From assembly GCF_018332695.1 (NCBI RefSeq), contig NZ_BOQN01000047.1:1-64000 (forward strand): DNA of 64,000 nt, written 5' to 3'. This document shows, piece by piece, positions 55,935 through 64,000 of this stretch. Every line of letters starts with the position of its first letter. Within the stretch, counting starts at the first letter, position 1. Under the pieces are notes generated by a model, which was not told the DNA's origin, did not search any database, and saw only the letters and a list, made by a program, of their open reading frames with translations. The DNA comes from Paractinoplanes toevensis (GTDB lineage Bacteria; Actinomycetota; Actinomycetes; Mycobacteriales; Micromonosporaceae). The position numbers were made by a program, and so were the translations under genes.

Positions 55935-58292
55935 ATGAGCAGGAATCGACTGACTCGTCTTGGCTACGCCGTCGTCGCCGGTCTGGTCCTCGCGGGCGCT
56001 CTCGCAGCGCCCGCGACGGCCGCGGCCGGTGGCACGGTCCAGGGCGACTTCACCACCATCGACGACGGTCCGATCGCCGACGCCTACGTCACCGCCTACA
56101 CCGCCGACGACGAGTGGCTGGCCTGGGCGTACACCGACGGTCAGGGCCACTACCAGTTCACCGATCTGCCGGCCGGTGGCATCAAGCTCCAGTTCGACAT
56201 CAACAACCTCCAGCAGTGGTCGCCGGGCAAGCGCAACAGCGCCGACGCCACCGTCTACCAGCTCGCGTCGGGCGGGTCGCTCACCGTCGACGAGCGCCAG
56301 CCGGCCACCGGCACCATCGCCGGCCACCTCACCGACAACCCGCCGTACTTCAACGTGACCGCGACCGGCGTCGACCAGCCCGCGGCGGTCGGTGGTTACG
56401 CCGTCGACTCCGGCGACTGGTCGATCCCGGTCTTCCCGGGCACATACAAGATCGGCTTCAACTGGGATGGCTCCAAGCAGTGGGCGGTCGGGTCGGTCAG
56501 CGAGGCCGACGGCGCCGTCTACACCGTCGCGGCCGGGCAGACCACCACGGTCGATGACACCAAGCTGCCCACCGGCACGATGTCCGGGCGACTCACCAAG
56601 GTCGACGGATCCCCGCTGGCCGACGTCTGGGTGAGCCTGTTCCGCGGCGACGAGCAGACCGGCTGGAACGTCACCGACGCCGACGGCCGCTACACGTTCG
56701 GCGAGGTCATCGCGGGTGAGGGCTACACCGTGGCGTTCGACGCCGACGGCCAGGAACGGCAATGGGTGCCCGGTGTGCGCAGCCAGCAGCAGGCGACCCG
56801 GTTCACGGTCACGGCCGGGGAGCCGACCACCGTCGACGACTCCCAGATCGCCCCGGCCACGCTGCACGGCCGGCTGGTCGGCGAGGACGGCACGGCCAAG
56901 TCCGGGTTCGCGGTGGAGATCCTCACCGACGACCAGGACCACGGGCTCAACTACTACGGAACCACCGCCGCCGACGGCACCTGGAGTGTCGGCGGCATCG
57001 AGCCGGGCGGCTACCGGGTCTCGTTCCGCAGCCCCACCGCTCAGCGCACCCAGTGGGCGTACGGCAAGGACACCGAGGCGGACGCCACCGTCATCGACGT
57101 GCGGTCCGGCGGCGACGTGACCGTCGACGACACCTGGCTGAGCGGCGGCACGCTGGTGGTCAACGCGGTCGACGCGACCACCGGCGCCCCGGTCAGCAAC
57201 TTCTGTGTGTGGGCCGACCTGCCGACCGGTATGGGTGCCGACGGCTGCACCACCGGCAGCTCGGTGACCGTCGACGACCTGGCCGGCGGCGTCTACAACC
57301 TGTCCGCCACGCCCGACTCGGACTCGTACTATCTGCGGTCGGACTCCCAGTCGGTAACGGTCGCCACCAAGCAGACCACCACCGCCACCGTGCGGCTCGT
57401 CCTCGGCGGCAAGGTCTCGTTCACCGCGAAGGACCACACCAGCGGCGCGGCCGTGCGGCGGGCCTGCGGCGTCTTCCTGGTGCTGGGCCACGGCGGCCTG
57501 GGCGACGGTTACGGCAACTGCACCGACGCCACCGGCAAGGTCACCACGGAGACGTTGGCCACCGGAACGTACGAGATGTTCGCGGTCGCCCCGGCCGGCT
57601 ACGGCCACCAGTGGGTCGGCGCGGCCGGTGGCACCGGCGACCAGAAGGCGGCGGCCCGGATCAAGGTGAAGGCCGGCCGGACGATCGCGGCGCCGGGCGT
57701 CCTGCTCGACAAGCCCGGCAAGATCACCGGCGTGGTGTCGGACGCGGCCGGTGCGCCGCTCGCCGACGTCGACGTCGCCTACAGCGCGTGGGGCGATGCC
57801 GGGCCGAGCTGGGACACCGCCACCGACGAGCACGGCGTCTACACGATCGACAAGCTCGGACCGTACGGCTGGCCGTTGCTGTTCGGCGCCGGCAACTATC
57901 CGCGCGAGTGGTCCGGGCACACCGGCAACCGCTTCCAGGCCGAGACCGTCCCGGTCGTGGCCGGCGGCAGTACCACCTACAACTTCACCCCGCGCACGAC
58001 CGCGTCGTTGAAGGGCAAGGTGACCTCGCCGGTCGCCGGCTGGCGGATCCACGCGTTCAACGCGGTGACCGGCGACCAGATGGGCACCTTCGACTCCTCA
58101 ACGGCGGGCCCGGGCGGGTCGTACGAGCTGCCCCTGGCCGGGGATCAAAAGGTGAAGGTCGACTGGAGCTACTACCAGGAGGCCGGCCCGTCGGCCCAGG
58201 GCTGGTATCAGGACGCCGCCGACATCGACTCGGCCAAGAAGGTGGCGATCCCGGCCCAGGGCGCCAAGAAGCTGAACCTGAAGCTGGGCTGA
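55935..58292 (+). CDS. Secreted multi-domain beta-sandwich repeat protein, paralog 2
   Basis: The product (785 residues) has the same architecture as its neighbour: signal peptide ([23 protein letters not shown]), four modules with [21 protein letters not shown] and QWAYGKD, Cys-pair domains and a final [13 protein letters not shown] unit. The two are colinear along their whole length and their leaders share the CGGGGGAAA-type SD, so this is a recent tandem duplication. The SD-start spacing supports ATG 55935. Ligand and partner are unknown. A strong terminator follows. Confidence 0.8.
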   Translation: MSRNRLTRLGYAVVAGLVLAGALAAPATAAAGGTVQGDFTTIDDGPIADAYVTAYTADDEWLAWAYTDGQGHYQFTDLPAGGIKLQFDINNLQQWSPGKRNSADATVYQLASGGSLTVDERQPATGTIAGHLTDNPPYFNVTATGVDQPAAVGGYAVDSGDWSIPVFPGTYKIGFNWDGSKQWAVGSVSEADGAVYTVAAGQTTTVDDTKLPTGTMSGRLTKVDGSPLADVWVSLFRGDEQTGWNVTDADGRYTFGEVIAGEGYTVAFDADGQERQWVPGVRSQQQATRFTVTAGEPTTVDDSQIAPATLHGRLVGEDGTAKSGFAVEILTDDQDHGLNYYGTTAADGTWSVGGIEPGGYRVSFRSPTAQRTQWAYGKDTEADATVIDVRSGGDVTVDDTWLSGGTLVVNAVDATTGAPVSNFCVWADLPTGMGADGCTTGSSVTVDDLAGGVYNLSATPDSDSYYLRSDSQSVTVATKQTTTATVRLVLGGKVSFTAKDHTSGAAVRRACGVFLVLGHGGLGDGYGNCTDATGKVTTETLATGTYEMFAVAPAGYGHQWVGAAGGTGDQKAAARIKVKAGRTIAAPGVLLDKPGKITGVVSDAAGAPLADVDVAYSAWGDAGPSWDTATDEHGVYTIDKLGPYGWPLLFGAGNYPREWSGHTGNRFQAETVPVVAGGSTTYNFTPRTTASLKGKVTSPVAGWRIHAFNAVTGDQMGTFDSSTAGPGGSYELPLAGDQKVKVDWSYYQEAGPSAQGWYQDAADIDSAKKVAIPAQGAKKLNLKLG

Positions 58293-58303
58293 CCCGACGA
58301 GGT

Positions 58304-58327
58304 GCCCGGGGCCGGTCGGCCCCGGGC
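58304..58327 (+). terminator. Terminator after the tandem secreted-protein genes
   Basis: Arms GCCCGGGGCC and GGCCCCGGGC with a GGTC tetraloop, 11 bases after the stop and followed by a T-containing stretch. The TATCGT just after it (58328-58333) may serve as the -10 of the next gene. Confidence 0.7.
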
Positions 58328-58341
58328 TATCGTTTCGTCCC

Positions 58342-58653
58342 GTGAGTGCTTCCGAGCCCGTCGAGTTGCCCGAGTGGGAGCGGCTGCGGGTGTTGCGGGC
58401 CGAGGCGGAGTTCTCGTCGGTGAAGAAGGACCGCCGGGCGGCGTACACAATCTGGGTCTTTCTTGGCATTTTCGGGGGTCATCGGTTCTATCTCGGTGAC
58501 ACCGGCCGGTCGGTGGCGATGCTGTTCACGCTGGGTGGCCTCGGCGTGTGGACGCTGATCGACGGGCTGTTCGTGGCGCGGCGGGTCACCGCGGTGAATC
58601 GGCAGCGCCGGGCCGCGATCATGGCCCGCTACAACATCCTGGACATGCCATGA
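58342..58653 (+). CDS. TM2-domain membrane protein
   Basis: The product (103 residues) has a basic/acidic N-terminus, then the TM2 module: [29 protein letters not shown] as helix 1, loop and helix 2, with GGHRFYLG being the diagnostic stretch, followed by [12 protein letters not shown]. The GTG start has no SD but follows TATCGT by 8 bases, so the mRNA may be leaderless. Its stop overlaps the methyltransferase start (ATGA). Function of TM2 proteins is poorly known. Confidence 0.85.
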   Translation: MSASEPVELPEWERLRVLRAEAEFSSVKKDRRAAYTIWVFLGIFGGHRFYLGDTGRSVAMLFTLGGLGVWTLIDGLFVARRVTAVNRQRRAAIMARYNILDMP

Positions 58654-59531
58654 TTTATCAGCATCCCCTGCACTATCTGCTGGGGATCGAAGGGATCGCG
58701 CTGCTGCGGTCCTACTACGGCGACCACGACCGGGCGTTCGCCGAGGCCCGGGTCGTGGAGATCCGGCGGCTGCTCGACCTGGTCGCGGCCGGTGTCGAGG
58801 TGTCCACGGTCGACACCGTGGCCGGCTACCGCGTCTGGTCGGAGACCTACGACCAGCCGGGGAACGGCCTCTTTCCGGTCGAGGAACCGTTCGTCCACGA
58901 GATCGTCGACGCGCTGCCGCCCGGGGTCGCGCTGGACGCCGCCTGCGGGACCGGGCGGCATGCGGCCTACCTCGCGGAGCGCGGCCATCGGGTGATCGGC
59001 GTCGACAGCTCCCCGGACATGCTCGCCCACGCCCGCCGGCGGGTGCCGGACGGCGACTTCCGGGCCGGTGGCCTCGACCGGCTGCCGCTGCCCGACGACC
59101 ACGTCGACGTGGCGGTGTGCGCGCTCGCCCTGGCCCACCTGCCCGACCTGCGCCCGGCCTTCGCCGAGCTGACCCGGGTGCTGCGGCCGGGCGGCCACCT
59201 GATCGTCACCGACATCCACCACGAGTGGGTGACGCTCGGTTCGGTGCCGCACGTGCGCTCGGCCGACGGCGAGCCGCAGCTGATCCCGTCCTACCGGCAC
59301 CGGGCCGCCGACTACCTGAACGCCGCCCTCCCGCTCGGCCTGGAGCTACGCCGCCTGGAGGAGCCCCGCTCTCCGGCCGGCGAGGTCACCGACGGCTTGG
59401 CCGGGGACCTCACCACCGGCCCTTGGGATGCCTGGCCCTGGTCACTGATGGCACTCGCGCCGGCCGCCATCGCCGCCGCCGCGGCCGGAGTCCCCGCCGT
59501 CGTGCTGTGGCATTTCGTTAAGGTTCGGTGA
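58650..59531 (+). CDS. Class I SAM-dependent methyltransferase
   Basis: The product (293 residues) has a Methyltransf_11-type Rossmann fold. Motif I is [18 protein letters not shown] (near residues 92-109), motif II VIGVDSS, and the post-motif [37 protein letters not shown]. An N-terminal helical region of about 85 residues precedes it. The methyl acceptor is unknown. ATG 58650 overlaps the TM2 stop, and its own stop overlaps the next start, so three genes are coupled. Confidence 0.88.
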   Translation: MIYQHPLHYLLGIEGIALLRSYYGDHDRAFAEARVVEIRRLLDLVAAGVEVSTVDTVAGYRVWSETYDQPGNGLFPVEEPFVHEIVDALPPGVALDAACGTGRHAAYLAERGHRVIGVDSSPDMLAHARRRVPDGDFRAGGLDRLPLPDDHVDVAVCALALAHLPDLRPAFAELTRVLRPGGHLIVTDIHHEWVTLGSVPHVRSADGEPQLIPSYRHRAADYLNAALPLGLELRRLEEPRSPAGEVTDGLAGDLTTGPWDAWPWSLMALAPAAIAAAAAGVPAVVLWHFVKVR

Positions 59532-60355
59532 TGAGGACGGCGACCCGGCGCTTCGCCCTGTGGCGGGCCGATCTGCAGGGCAGTGTCTGTGCCGCGCCCG
59601 AGGAGTGCGTCGACAACCTGCGGCACCTCGACGTGGTGCCGGTGGTGCTGGAGCATCGCGTCCACGGCGTCACCGCGACCCGCGAGGTGTTCGAGACGTC
59701 GCTGCGCGACGGCCAGTTCACCGGCGTGGTCTGGCCCGGCGATCTGCGGCCCGGCGTGCGGGTCACGGTCGTCTGGCACGCCGCCGACAACACGGTCGTG
59801 GCGCACACGACGCCGCTGGACGAACCGGTGTCGGTCGACGGGGTCGACTACTTCCACGAGTACGACCCGAAGGTCGTCACCCGCGAGTTCGAGGCCGGCA
59901 CCTCGAACTGGAGCCGGGTGCTGCACGCGGTGTGCAAGCACGGCTGGGTCTTCGACGACGGCAGCGCGGTGTTCGCCGAGGCCAAGGTGGCCGGGAAAGC
60001 CGGTCTGGGCCGGGGCGCGAAGGGTGCGTTCCTGCTCAAGAACGCCGTCGAGCAGCTGATCCGGGAGGGCTACGTCACCCGGGTGACCGGCAGCGGCGAC
60101 TCGTCGTTCCCGGCCGTGGAGGGCGCCGACCCGGTGGAGATGCTGTTCTACGCGCCGCTGGTCGAGCCGGCCGAGCCACCCGGCGCCACGGACCGCCGCG
60201 ACCACTGGGTCCACGGTTTCGTCCGCAAGCTGCCACCCGGCGCCCAACCGTCCGAGAAACAGCTCTCCGAATACCAGCGAGCCCTGGACAGCGAGCAGAT
60301 CGACGCCCCGCTGGAGCCGGGTTACACGTTCGTCAAGAAGCACCACCGGCATTGA
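59531..60355 (+). CDS. Conserved hypothetical protein
   Basis: The product has 274 residues. ATG 59531 overlaps the methyltransferase stop (GTGATG; GTG 59528 is also possible). The first half is beta-rich with several short hydrophobic strands; the middle WSRVLHAVCKHGWVFDDG and LLKNAVEQLIREGYVTRV segments could be a winged-helix-like unit. The C-terminus is basic (FVKKHHRH). No family is recognised. Its end overlaps the convergent gene by 23 bases. Confidence 0.65.
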   Translation: MRTATRRFALWRADLQGSVCAAPEECVDNLRHLDVVPVVLEHRVHGVTATREVFETSLRDGQFTGVVWPGDLRPGVRVTVVWHAADNTVVAHTTPLDEPVSVDGVDYFHEYDPKVVTREFEAGTSNWSRVLHAVCKHGWVFDDGSAVFAEAKVAGKAGLGRGAKGAFLLKNAVEQLIREGYVTRVTGSGDSSFPAVEGADPVEMLFYAPLVEPAEPPGATDRRDHWVHGFVRKLPPGAQPSEKQLSEYQRALDSEQIDAPLEPGYTFVKKHHRH

Positions 60356-60872
60356 CCGGGATGTGCGCGACCGCCGACAGCCAGGCCGCGAAGGGACGGG
60401 CGACCCGGCCGGTCTCGTCGTCGACGAAGATCTCGTCCCGGCCGCCGTCGCGGTGGTTCGCGTACAGGTGAAGTTTGGTGATGTTGTCGCTCTCCTGCGC
60501 CTGCAGCTCCAGGTCGGCGGCGTCCGAGACCCGGCCGCGCCAGTTTCCGCTGGCCACCCACACCCGGCCGCAGCGCAACCGGCCGGGGGTGACGGTGAAA
60601 CCGTCCTGGGTCAGCGTCAGCACGGCCGTCCCGAACGCCCCGCTCGCCGCCATCAGCGTCCCGATCACGATGAGGTCGCGACTCGCGTAGAAGAACCAGC
60701 ACCAGAGAAACACCACGCCGGCGGCCGCGGCGACCGCGGTCAGCCACCGGCGGATCGGGTTCATCCGCATCAGGATGACCGGCTCGCCGGTCTCGCGGTC
60801 GAACCGGCGCACCGCCTGCCACCCCCGGGGCACGGGAGTGACGCCTACTTCCGGTATCCAGTTCCCGGTCAC
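60333..60872 (-). CDS. Hypothetical two-helix membrane protein
   Basis: The product (179 residues) has a soluble N-terminal stretch of about 45 residues. Two adjacent hydrophobic helices follow (WLTAVAAAAGVVFLWCWFFYA and LIVIGTLMAASGAFGTAVLTL), then a C-terminal domain with several beta strands (TVTPGRLRCGRVWVASG, LELQAQESDNITKLHLYA) that resembles bacterial PH-like domains. No specific function is assignable. It is monocistronic. Confidence 0.6.
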   Translation of the reverse strand: MTGNWIPEVGVTPVPRGWQAVRRFDRETGEPVILMRMNPIRRWLTAVAAAAGVVFLWCWFFYASRDLIVIGTLMAASGAFGTAVLTLTQDGFTVTPGRLRCGRVWVASGNWRGRVSDAADLELQAQESDNITKLHLYANHRDGGRDEIFVDDETGRVARPFAAWLSAVAHIPVNAGGAS

Positions 60873-60937
60873 TCCCTCATTGTGCGGGCAAACGCAACCA
60901 CCGATGAGTTGGCGGGCGCGCGCCGGTCTGTATTGGC

Positions 60938-61693
60938 ATGACGGACAACAATCTGCCGGAGATCGTGTCCCGCGACGAGTGGCTGGTGGCCCGCCGGGAA
61001 CTGCTGGTCAGCGAGAAGGAGGCGGTGCGGGCCAAGGACGCCCTCAACACCCGCCGCCGGATGCTGCCGATGGTGCGGGTCGACAAGGAGTACCGCTTCG
61101 ACGGGCCGGCCGGCCCGGTGACGTTGCGGGACCTGTTCGACGGGCAGCGCCAGCTGGTGGTGCAGCACTTCATGTTCGACCCGGAGTGGGAGGACGGCTG
61201 CGGCAGCTGCACGGCCGCCGTCGACGAGATCTCCGACGGGCTGCTGCGGCACCTGCGGGCCCGCAGCACGGTGTACGCCGTGGTGGCCCGCGCCCCGCTC
61301 GCGAAACTCGAGAAATACCGGGCCAAGCGCGGCTGGACCATCCCGTTCCACTCGTCGTTCGGTTCGGACTTCAACTACGACTTCCACGTGACCCTGGACG
61401 TGTCGGTGCGGCCGGTCGAGTTCAACTACCGCGGCCCGGACGAACTGCGCGAGGCCGGCCTGGGCTGGACCCTGGACACCGCGAACCAGCCGATGGAGCA
61501 GCCGGGCATGAGCTGCTTCCTGCGGGTCGGCGACGACGTCTTCCACACGTATTCGACGTTCGCCCGCGGTACCGAGCAGGCCGGCGACTCCTACGGAATT
61601 CTCGACATGACGGCGCTCGGCCGTCAGGAGGAGTGGGAGGAGCCCAAAGGCCGCTCGGACACCTCCCGCGGAGCGGTCCCCGACTTCAGCTGA
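60938..61693 (+). CDS. DUF899-family thioredoxin-like protein
   Basis: The product (251 residues) opens LPEIVSRDEWLVARRELLVSEKE, the DUF899 N-terminal helix. It continues with the thioredoxin-like part that carries FMFDPEWEDGCGSCTAAVDEI (a C-x-x-C at about residues 88-91), RAPLAKLEKYRAKRGW and the late DDVFHTYSTFARG. DUF899 proteins are cytosolic thioredoxin-fold proteins of uncertain activity. Its end overlaps the convergent MFS gene by 70 bases. Confidence 0.85.
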   Translation: MTDNNLPEIVSRDEWLVARRELLVSEKEAVRAKDALNTRRRMLPMVRVDKEYRFDGPAGPVTLRDLFDGQRQLVVQHFMFDPEWEDGCGSCTAAVDEISDGLLRHLRARSTVYAVVARAPLAKLEKYRAKRGWTIPFHSSFGSDFNYDFHVTLDVSVRPVEFNYRGPDELREAGLGWTLDTANQPMEQPGMSCFLRVGDDVFHTYSTFARGTEQAGDSYGILDMTALGRQEEWEEPKGRSDTSRGAVPDFS

Positions 61694-62835
61694 GCACGCG
61701 GCCGGTCACCTCTCGGCCGAGCGAGGGCGATGATCAGCGCCGCCGCCGTGATGCCGGCGGCCAGCAGCGCCGACGTGCGCACCGTGCCGCCGGCCAGCAC
61801 CTGGCTGCCGATCAGGGCGCCGGCCGTGATCCCCACGTTGAAGGCGGTGGACGAGCCCGCGCCGGCCAGGTCGGTGCGGCCCGGTGCCACCTCGAGGACC
61901 CGGACGGCGAGGATCGCGGTCATCGCCGACAGGGCGAAGCCGGCCGTCGCCACCGCCGCGATCGAGATCACCGGGATGGCGCTGCCCGCCCACTGCGCGG
62001 TCAGCGCCACCGCCTGGACCCCGATGACGACGGTCATCGCCCGGCCGGTGTGCCGGGCCGGGACGAGCCCGGCGGCGATCACGCCGACCAGCCCGGCGAT
62101 GCCGCGCAGCAGCAGGACCGCGCTGACCGCCCGGCCGGACAGCCCGCTCGCTTCGGTGAGGAACGGGCTGATGCAGGTGAACGCGACGAACGCCCCGGTC
62201 ACCAGCACCGCGACGGTCACCACGAGGTTGCGGTAGGCGCGGGCGTCCGGGGCCGAACCCCGCTCGGTGTCGCTGGTGCCGGGGGTCTGGTCGGGCATCA
62301 GCGTGACGATCACCGCCGAGATCGCCAGCCCGAGCCCGGCCAGGACCAGGAACGGCACCCGCCAGCCGAACTGCTGCCCGAGCCAGGTGCCGGCCGGGAC
62401 GCCGAGCAGCGGGCCGACCGAGCTGCCCCCGTACAGAATGGAGATCGCCCGGCCGCGCACCGCGGGCCGGAACATCGCCGCCGTGGCCGGCGTGACCACC
62501 GCCCAGAAGAGCGCCTGGCTCAGCGCCGTCACCACCCGCCCGGCGAGCAGCGCCGGATAGTTCGGCGCGAGCGCCGACAGCGCGGTCGCGGCGGTGGCCG
62601 CGAGCAGCAGGGCGACCAGCAGGCGGCGCCGCCGCCACCGGTGGGTGAGCAGGGTGAGCGGGATGGTCGCGGCCACCACCATCAGGCCGTACGCCGTGAC
62701 CAGCAGGCCGACCGCGGCGGTGGTGGTGCCGAGCTGGCCGGCGATCTCGGGCAGCAGCCCGATCGGCAGGGTCTCGATGGTGACGTAGAGGAATGTGGAC
62801 GCGGCGAGCGCCACGAGGACAGTCCAGGACCGCAT
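61624..62835 (-). CDS. MFS transporter (sugar/drug efflux type)
   Basis: The product (403 residues) has 12 predicted helices and resembles the AraJ/SotB-type drug-efflux MFS group. The loop 2-3 motif TLLTHRWRRRRLLVALL and the SQALFWAVVTPATAAMFRP and LGVPAGTWLGQQFGWRVPF segments (motif C-like region) support this. I chose ATG 62835; a longer frame to 62898 would cross the shared operator and the divergent start codon. It exports an unknown small molecule; the divergent CGNR regulator is probably its controller. Confidence 0.85.
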   Translation of the reverse strand: MRSWTVLVALAASTFLYVTIETLPIGLLPEIAGQLGTTTAAVGLLVTAYGLMVVAATIPLTLLTHRWRRRRLLVALLLAATAATALSALAPNYPALLAGRVVTALSQALFWAVVTPATAAMFRPAVRGRAISILYGGSSVGPLLGVPAGTWLGQQFGWRVPFLVLAGLGLAISAVIVTLMPDQTPGTSDTERGSAPDARAYRNLVVTVAVLVTGAFVAFTCISPFLTEASGLSGRAVSAVLLLRGIAGLVGVIAAGLVPARHTGRAMTVVIGVQAVALTAQWAGSAIPVISIAAVATAGFALSAMTAILAVRVLEVAPGRTDLAGAGSSTAFNVGITAGALIGSQVLAGGTVRTSALLAAGITAAALIIALARPRGDRPRAQLKSGTAPREVSERPLGSSHSS

Positions 62836-62839
62836 GCCG

Positions 62840-62868
62840 TCGACGCTACCACCAAAGAAAGGTATGGT
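62840..62868 (+). promoter_or_regulatory. Promoter of the CGNR gene (leaderless type)
   Basis: TCGACG (62840-62845), 17 bases, TATGGT (62863-62868), then 6 bases to ATG 62875. The start of transcription should fall on the start codon. Confidence 0.5.
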
Positions 62869-62870
62869 GG
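62849..62870. promoter_or_regulatory. Inverted repeat between the MFS and CGNR genes
   Basis: CCACCA (62849-62854) and TGGTGG (62865-62870) form a 22-base perfect-arm palindrome; a nested TACC/GGTA pair (62847-62850 and 62861-62864) overlaps it. It covers the -10 of the CGNR promoter and could control both directions. Confidence 0.45.
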
Positions 62871-62874
62871 AATC

Positions 62875-63429
62875 ATGTTGCGCATCGTCGGCGGTCACCT
62901 GGCCCTGGACCTGGCCAACACGGCCACCGCAGATCAGGAGTTCCTGCCCGGCCTGCCCGCCGTGCTCGCCTGGGCGCAGCGCGTCGAGGTGCTGACCGAG
63001 GCGGAGGCCGAGCAGGTCGAGCGGTCACCGGGGGACACGTTCGCCGAGGTGCTCCGGCTGCGCGCGCTGGTCGGCGAGACCCTGGCCGGCCGCAGGCTCG
63101 ACACCCTCACCGCCCGCTGGGCCGAGGCGATCGGCCGCTCCGAGCTGCGCCCGGCCGACCCCGGCGCCACCCTGGTCGTCGGCCGCGATCCGGAGACCAT
63201 GCTCGGTGACCGCCTGACGGTGGCCCTGGTCGACCTGCTGCAACACGCCGACCTGGCCAAACTGCGCACCTGCCCGCCCGAGGAGGGCGGCTGCGGCTTC
63301 CTCTTCCTGGATCGCAGCCGCAACCGGTCGCGCCGCTGGTGCTCGATGGACGACTGCGGCACGAACGTCAAGGTCAAGCGGCTGACCGAGCGCCGCCGAA
63401 GCGCCGCCGAAAGCCGCAAAAGGCGATAA
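62875..63429 (+). CDS. CGNR zinc-finger transcriptional regulator
   Basis: The product (184 residues) has the ABATE N-terminal domain (VGGHLALDLANTATADQEFLPG) and the C-terminal CGNR zinc finger: Cys near residues 136 and 142, then LFLDRSRNRSRRWCSMDDCGTNVKVKR. The name-giving CGNR is CGTN here, with the four zinc Cys kept. It is likely a repressor of the divergent MFS exporter. It starts without an SD, fitting a leaderless mRNA. Confidence 0.85.
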   Translation: MLRIVGGHLALDLANTATADQEFLPGLPAVLAWAQRVEVLTEAEAEQVERSPGDTFAEVLRLRALVGETLAGRRLDTLTARWAEAIGRSELRPADPGATLVVGRDPETMLGDRLTVALVDLLQHADLAKLRTCPPEEGGCGFLFLDRSRNRSRRWCSMDDCGTNVKVKRLTERRRSAAESRKRR

Positions 63430-63437
63430 AATGCGCC

Positions 63438-64000
63438 ATGCGCTGGACCCATAAGGCCAAGATCCAGAAGGCGTGCGCGCTCCTGCCCGGCGGCGACATC
63501 CTCTACCGGCAGATCCAGCGGCGTTACGGCCGGCTGAACCCCGACCCGTTCAAGCGCCTGCCCCAGCACGCCGCCATGCTGCGCCGCCTGGCCGACCTCG
63601 GTTTCCGCGCCGAGGGCGCCCGCTGCCTGGAGGTCGGCACCGGCCACCTGCCCATCGCGCCCCTGGCCTTCTTCCTGCTCGGGGCCGACGAGGTGGTCAC
63701 CGTCGATCTGCACCGCCGGCTCGACACCGAGCTGACCACCGCGATGATCCGCCGGATGATCGACGCATCCGACCGGATCGCCGAACTCTACGACGGCCTG
63801 GTAGACCCCTCGGTGCTGAACGAGCGGCTGGCCGCCCTGGACAGCCTGCCCAGCGGAAGCCCCTACGACCTGCAGGCGCTCAACGTGCACTACGCGGCAC
63901 CCGGCGACGCGGCCCGGATGCCCGACGAGGACGACACGTTCGACCTGAGCTTCTCGATGACCGTGCTGGAACACGTCACCCCACCGGCGATCGCCGCGAT
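63438..64000 (+). CDS. Methyltransferase-like protein, cut by the right edge (partial)
   Basis: Only the first 187 residues are present. The start MRWTHKAKIQKACALLPGGD and CLEVGTGHLPIAPLAFFLLGADEVVTVDL (motif I and II of a class I SAM methyltransferase) are seen, followed by a disordered-acidic PDEDDTFDLSFSMTVLEHVTPP, the motif IV-type stretch. Similar proteins occur near glycan and O-antigen-like genes, but nothing here shows the acceptor. It starts 8 bases after the CGNR stop. The end lies outside the window. Confidence 0.8.
   Translation, partial: MRWTHKAKIQKACALLPGGDILYRQIQRRYGRLNPDPFKRLPQHAAMLRRLADLGFRAEGARCLEVGTGHLPIAPLAFFLLGADEVVTVDLHRRLDTELTTAMIRRMIDASDRIAELYDGLVDPSVLNERLAALDSLPSGSPYDLQALNVHYAAPGDAARMPDEDDTFDLSFSMTVLEHVTPPAIAA

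Noticed and set aside
53310-58052. A 1580-codon open frame antisense to the two secreted-protein genes
   Set aside because: It is rich in Gly/Arg/Val with no domain, and crosses the 3' end of the glucosidase gene; it is a by-product of GC-rich third positions in the sense genes.

Overview
The window is chromosomal DNA of a high-GC actinomycete. Strong G/C bias at third codon positions, many GTG starts, GTGA/ATGA coupled cistrons, SARP-like, HxlR and NarL-type regulators, an ECF42-type sigma factor, and an F420-type oxidoreductase all fit. The MurL/MurD2 peptidoglycan pair and the overall gene set suggest Micromonosporaceae (Actinoplanes-like); this placement is an inference from gene content only. 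I see no rRNA, tRNA, CRISPR array, phage or insertion sequence.

Layout. 1-1.7 kb: edge of a divergent gene, a small membrane protein and a RibD/DHFR-like reductase. 1.7-7.9 kb: a LacI regulator divergent from a GH42 beta-galactosidase operon with two permeases and a binding lipoprotein; two LacI-type operators and a promoter are readable in the gap. 8-13.6 kb: CBM2-like anchored protein, SpoU methyltransferase, small conserved proteins, F420-type oxidoreductase, and a large protein joining a disordered region, a globin-like domain without heme ligands and a ferredoxin-reductase module. 13.6-16.7 kb: cupin, MurL epimerase and MurD2 ligase. 17.2-24.7 kb: RpiR regulator followed by two complete sugar importers lacking an ATPase. 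24.8-28.4 kb: ABC exporter with a two-component system. 28.4-33.8 kb: LysR, two aldo-keto reductases, tautomerase, SARP-like regulator and RidA. 33.8-39.5 kb: histidine-repeat protein, MetH behind an SAH-type riboswitch, and a PolA-like polymerase. 39.6-43.9 kb: DoxX/HxlR pair, membrane hydrolase, DUF1707 protein and a second two-component system. 44-45.6 kb: DGPF/YCII protein and an ECF42 sigma gene broken by one in-frame TGA. 45.7-53.5 kb: Hsp70-ATPase/PQQ-propeller membrane fusion, GH133-like debranching enzyme and GH63-like glucosidase. 53.6-60.9 kb: two tandem secreted repeat proteins, TM2 protein, methyltransferase and hypotheticals. 60.9-64 kb: DUF899 protein, MFS exporter divergent from a CGNR regulator, and a methyltransferase cut by the right edge.

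The clearest theme is carbohydrate uptake and processing: three importers of the MalEFG type that must borrow an ATPase encoded elsewhere, with local LacI and RpiR control, plus three glycosidases. The most notable single observations are the SAH riboswitch whose pseudoknot competes with a Shine-Dalgarno-masking hairpin ahead of metH, the nonsense codon exactly at the conserved Trp of the ECF42 sigma factor, the globin-like reductase with all heme-contact positions replaced, and the Hsp70-ATPase/propeller fusion.
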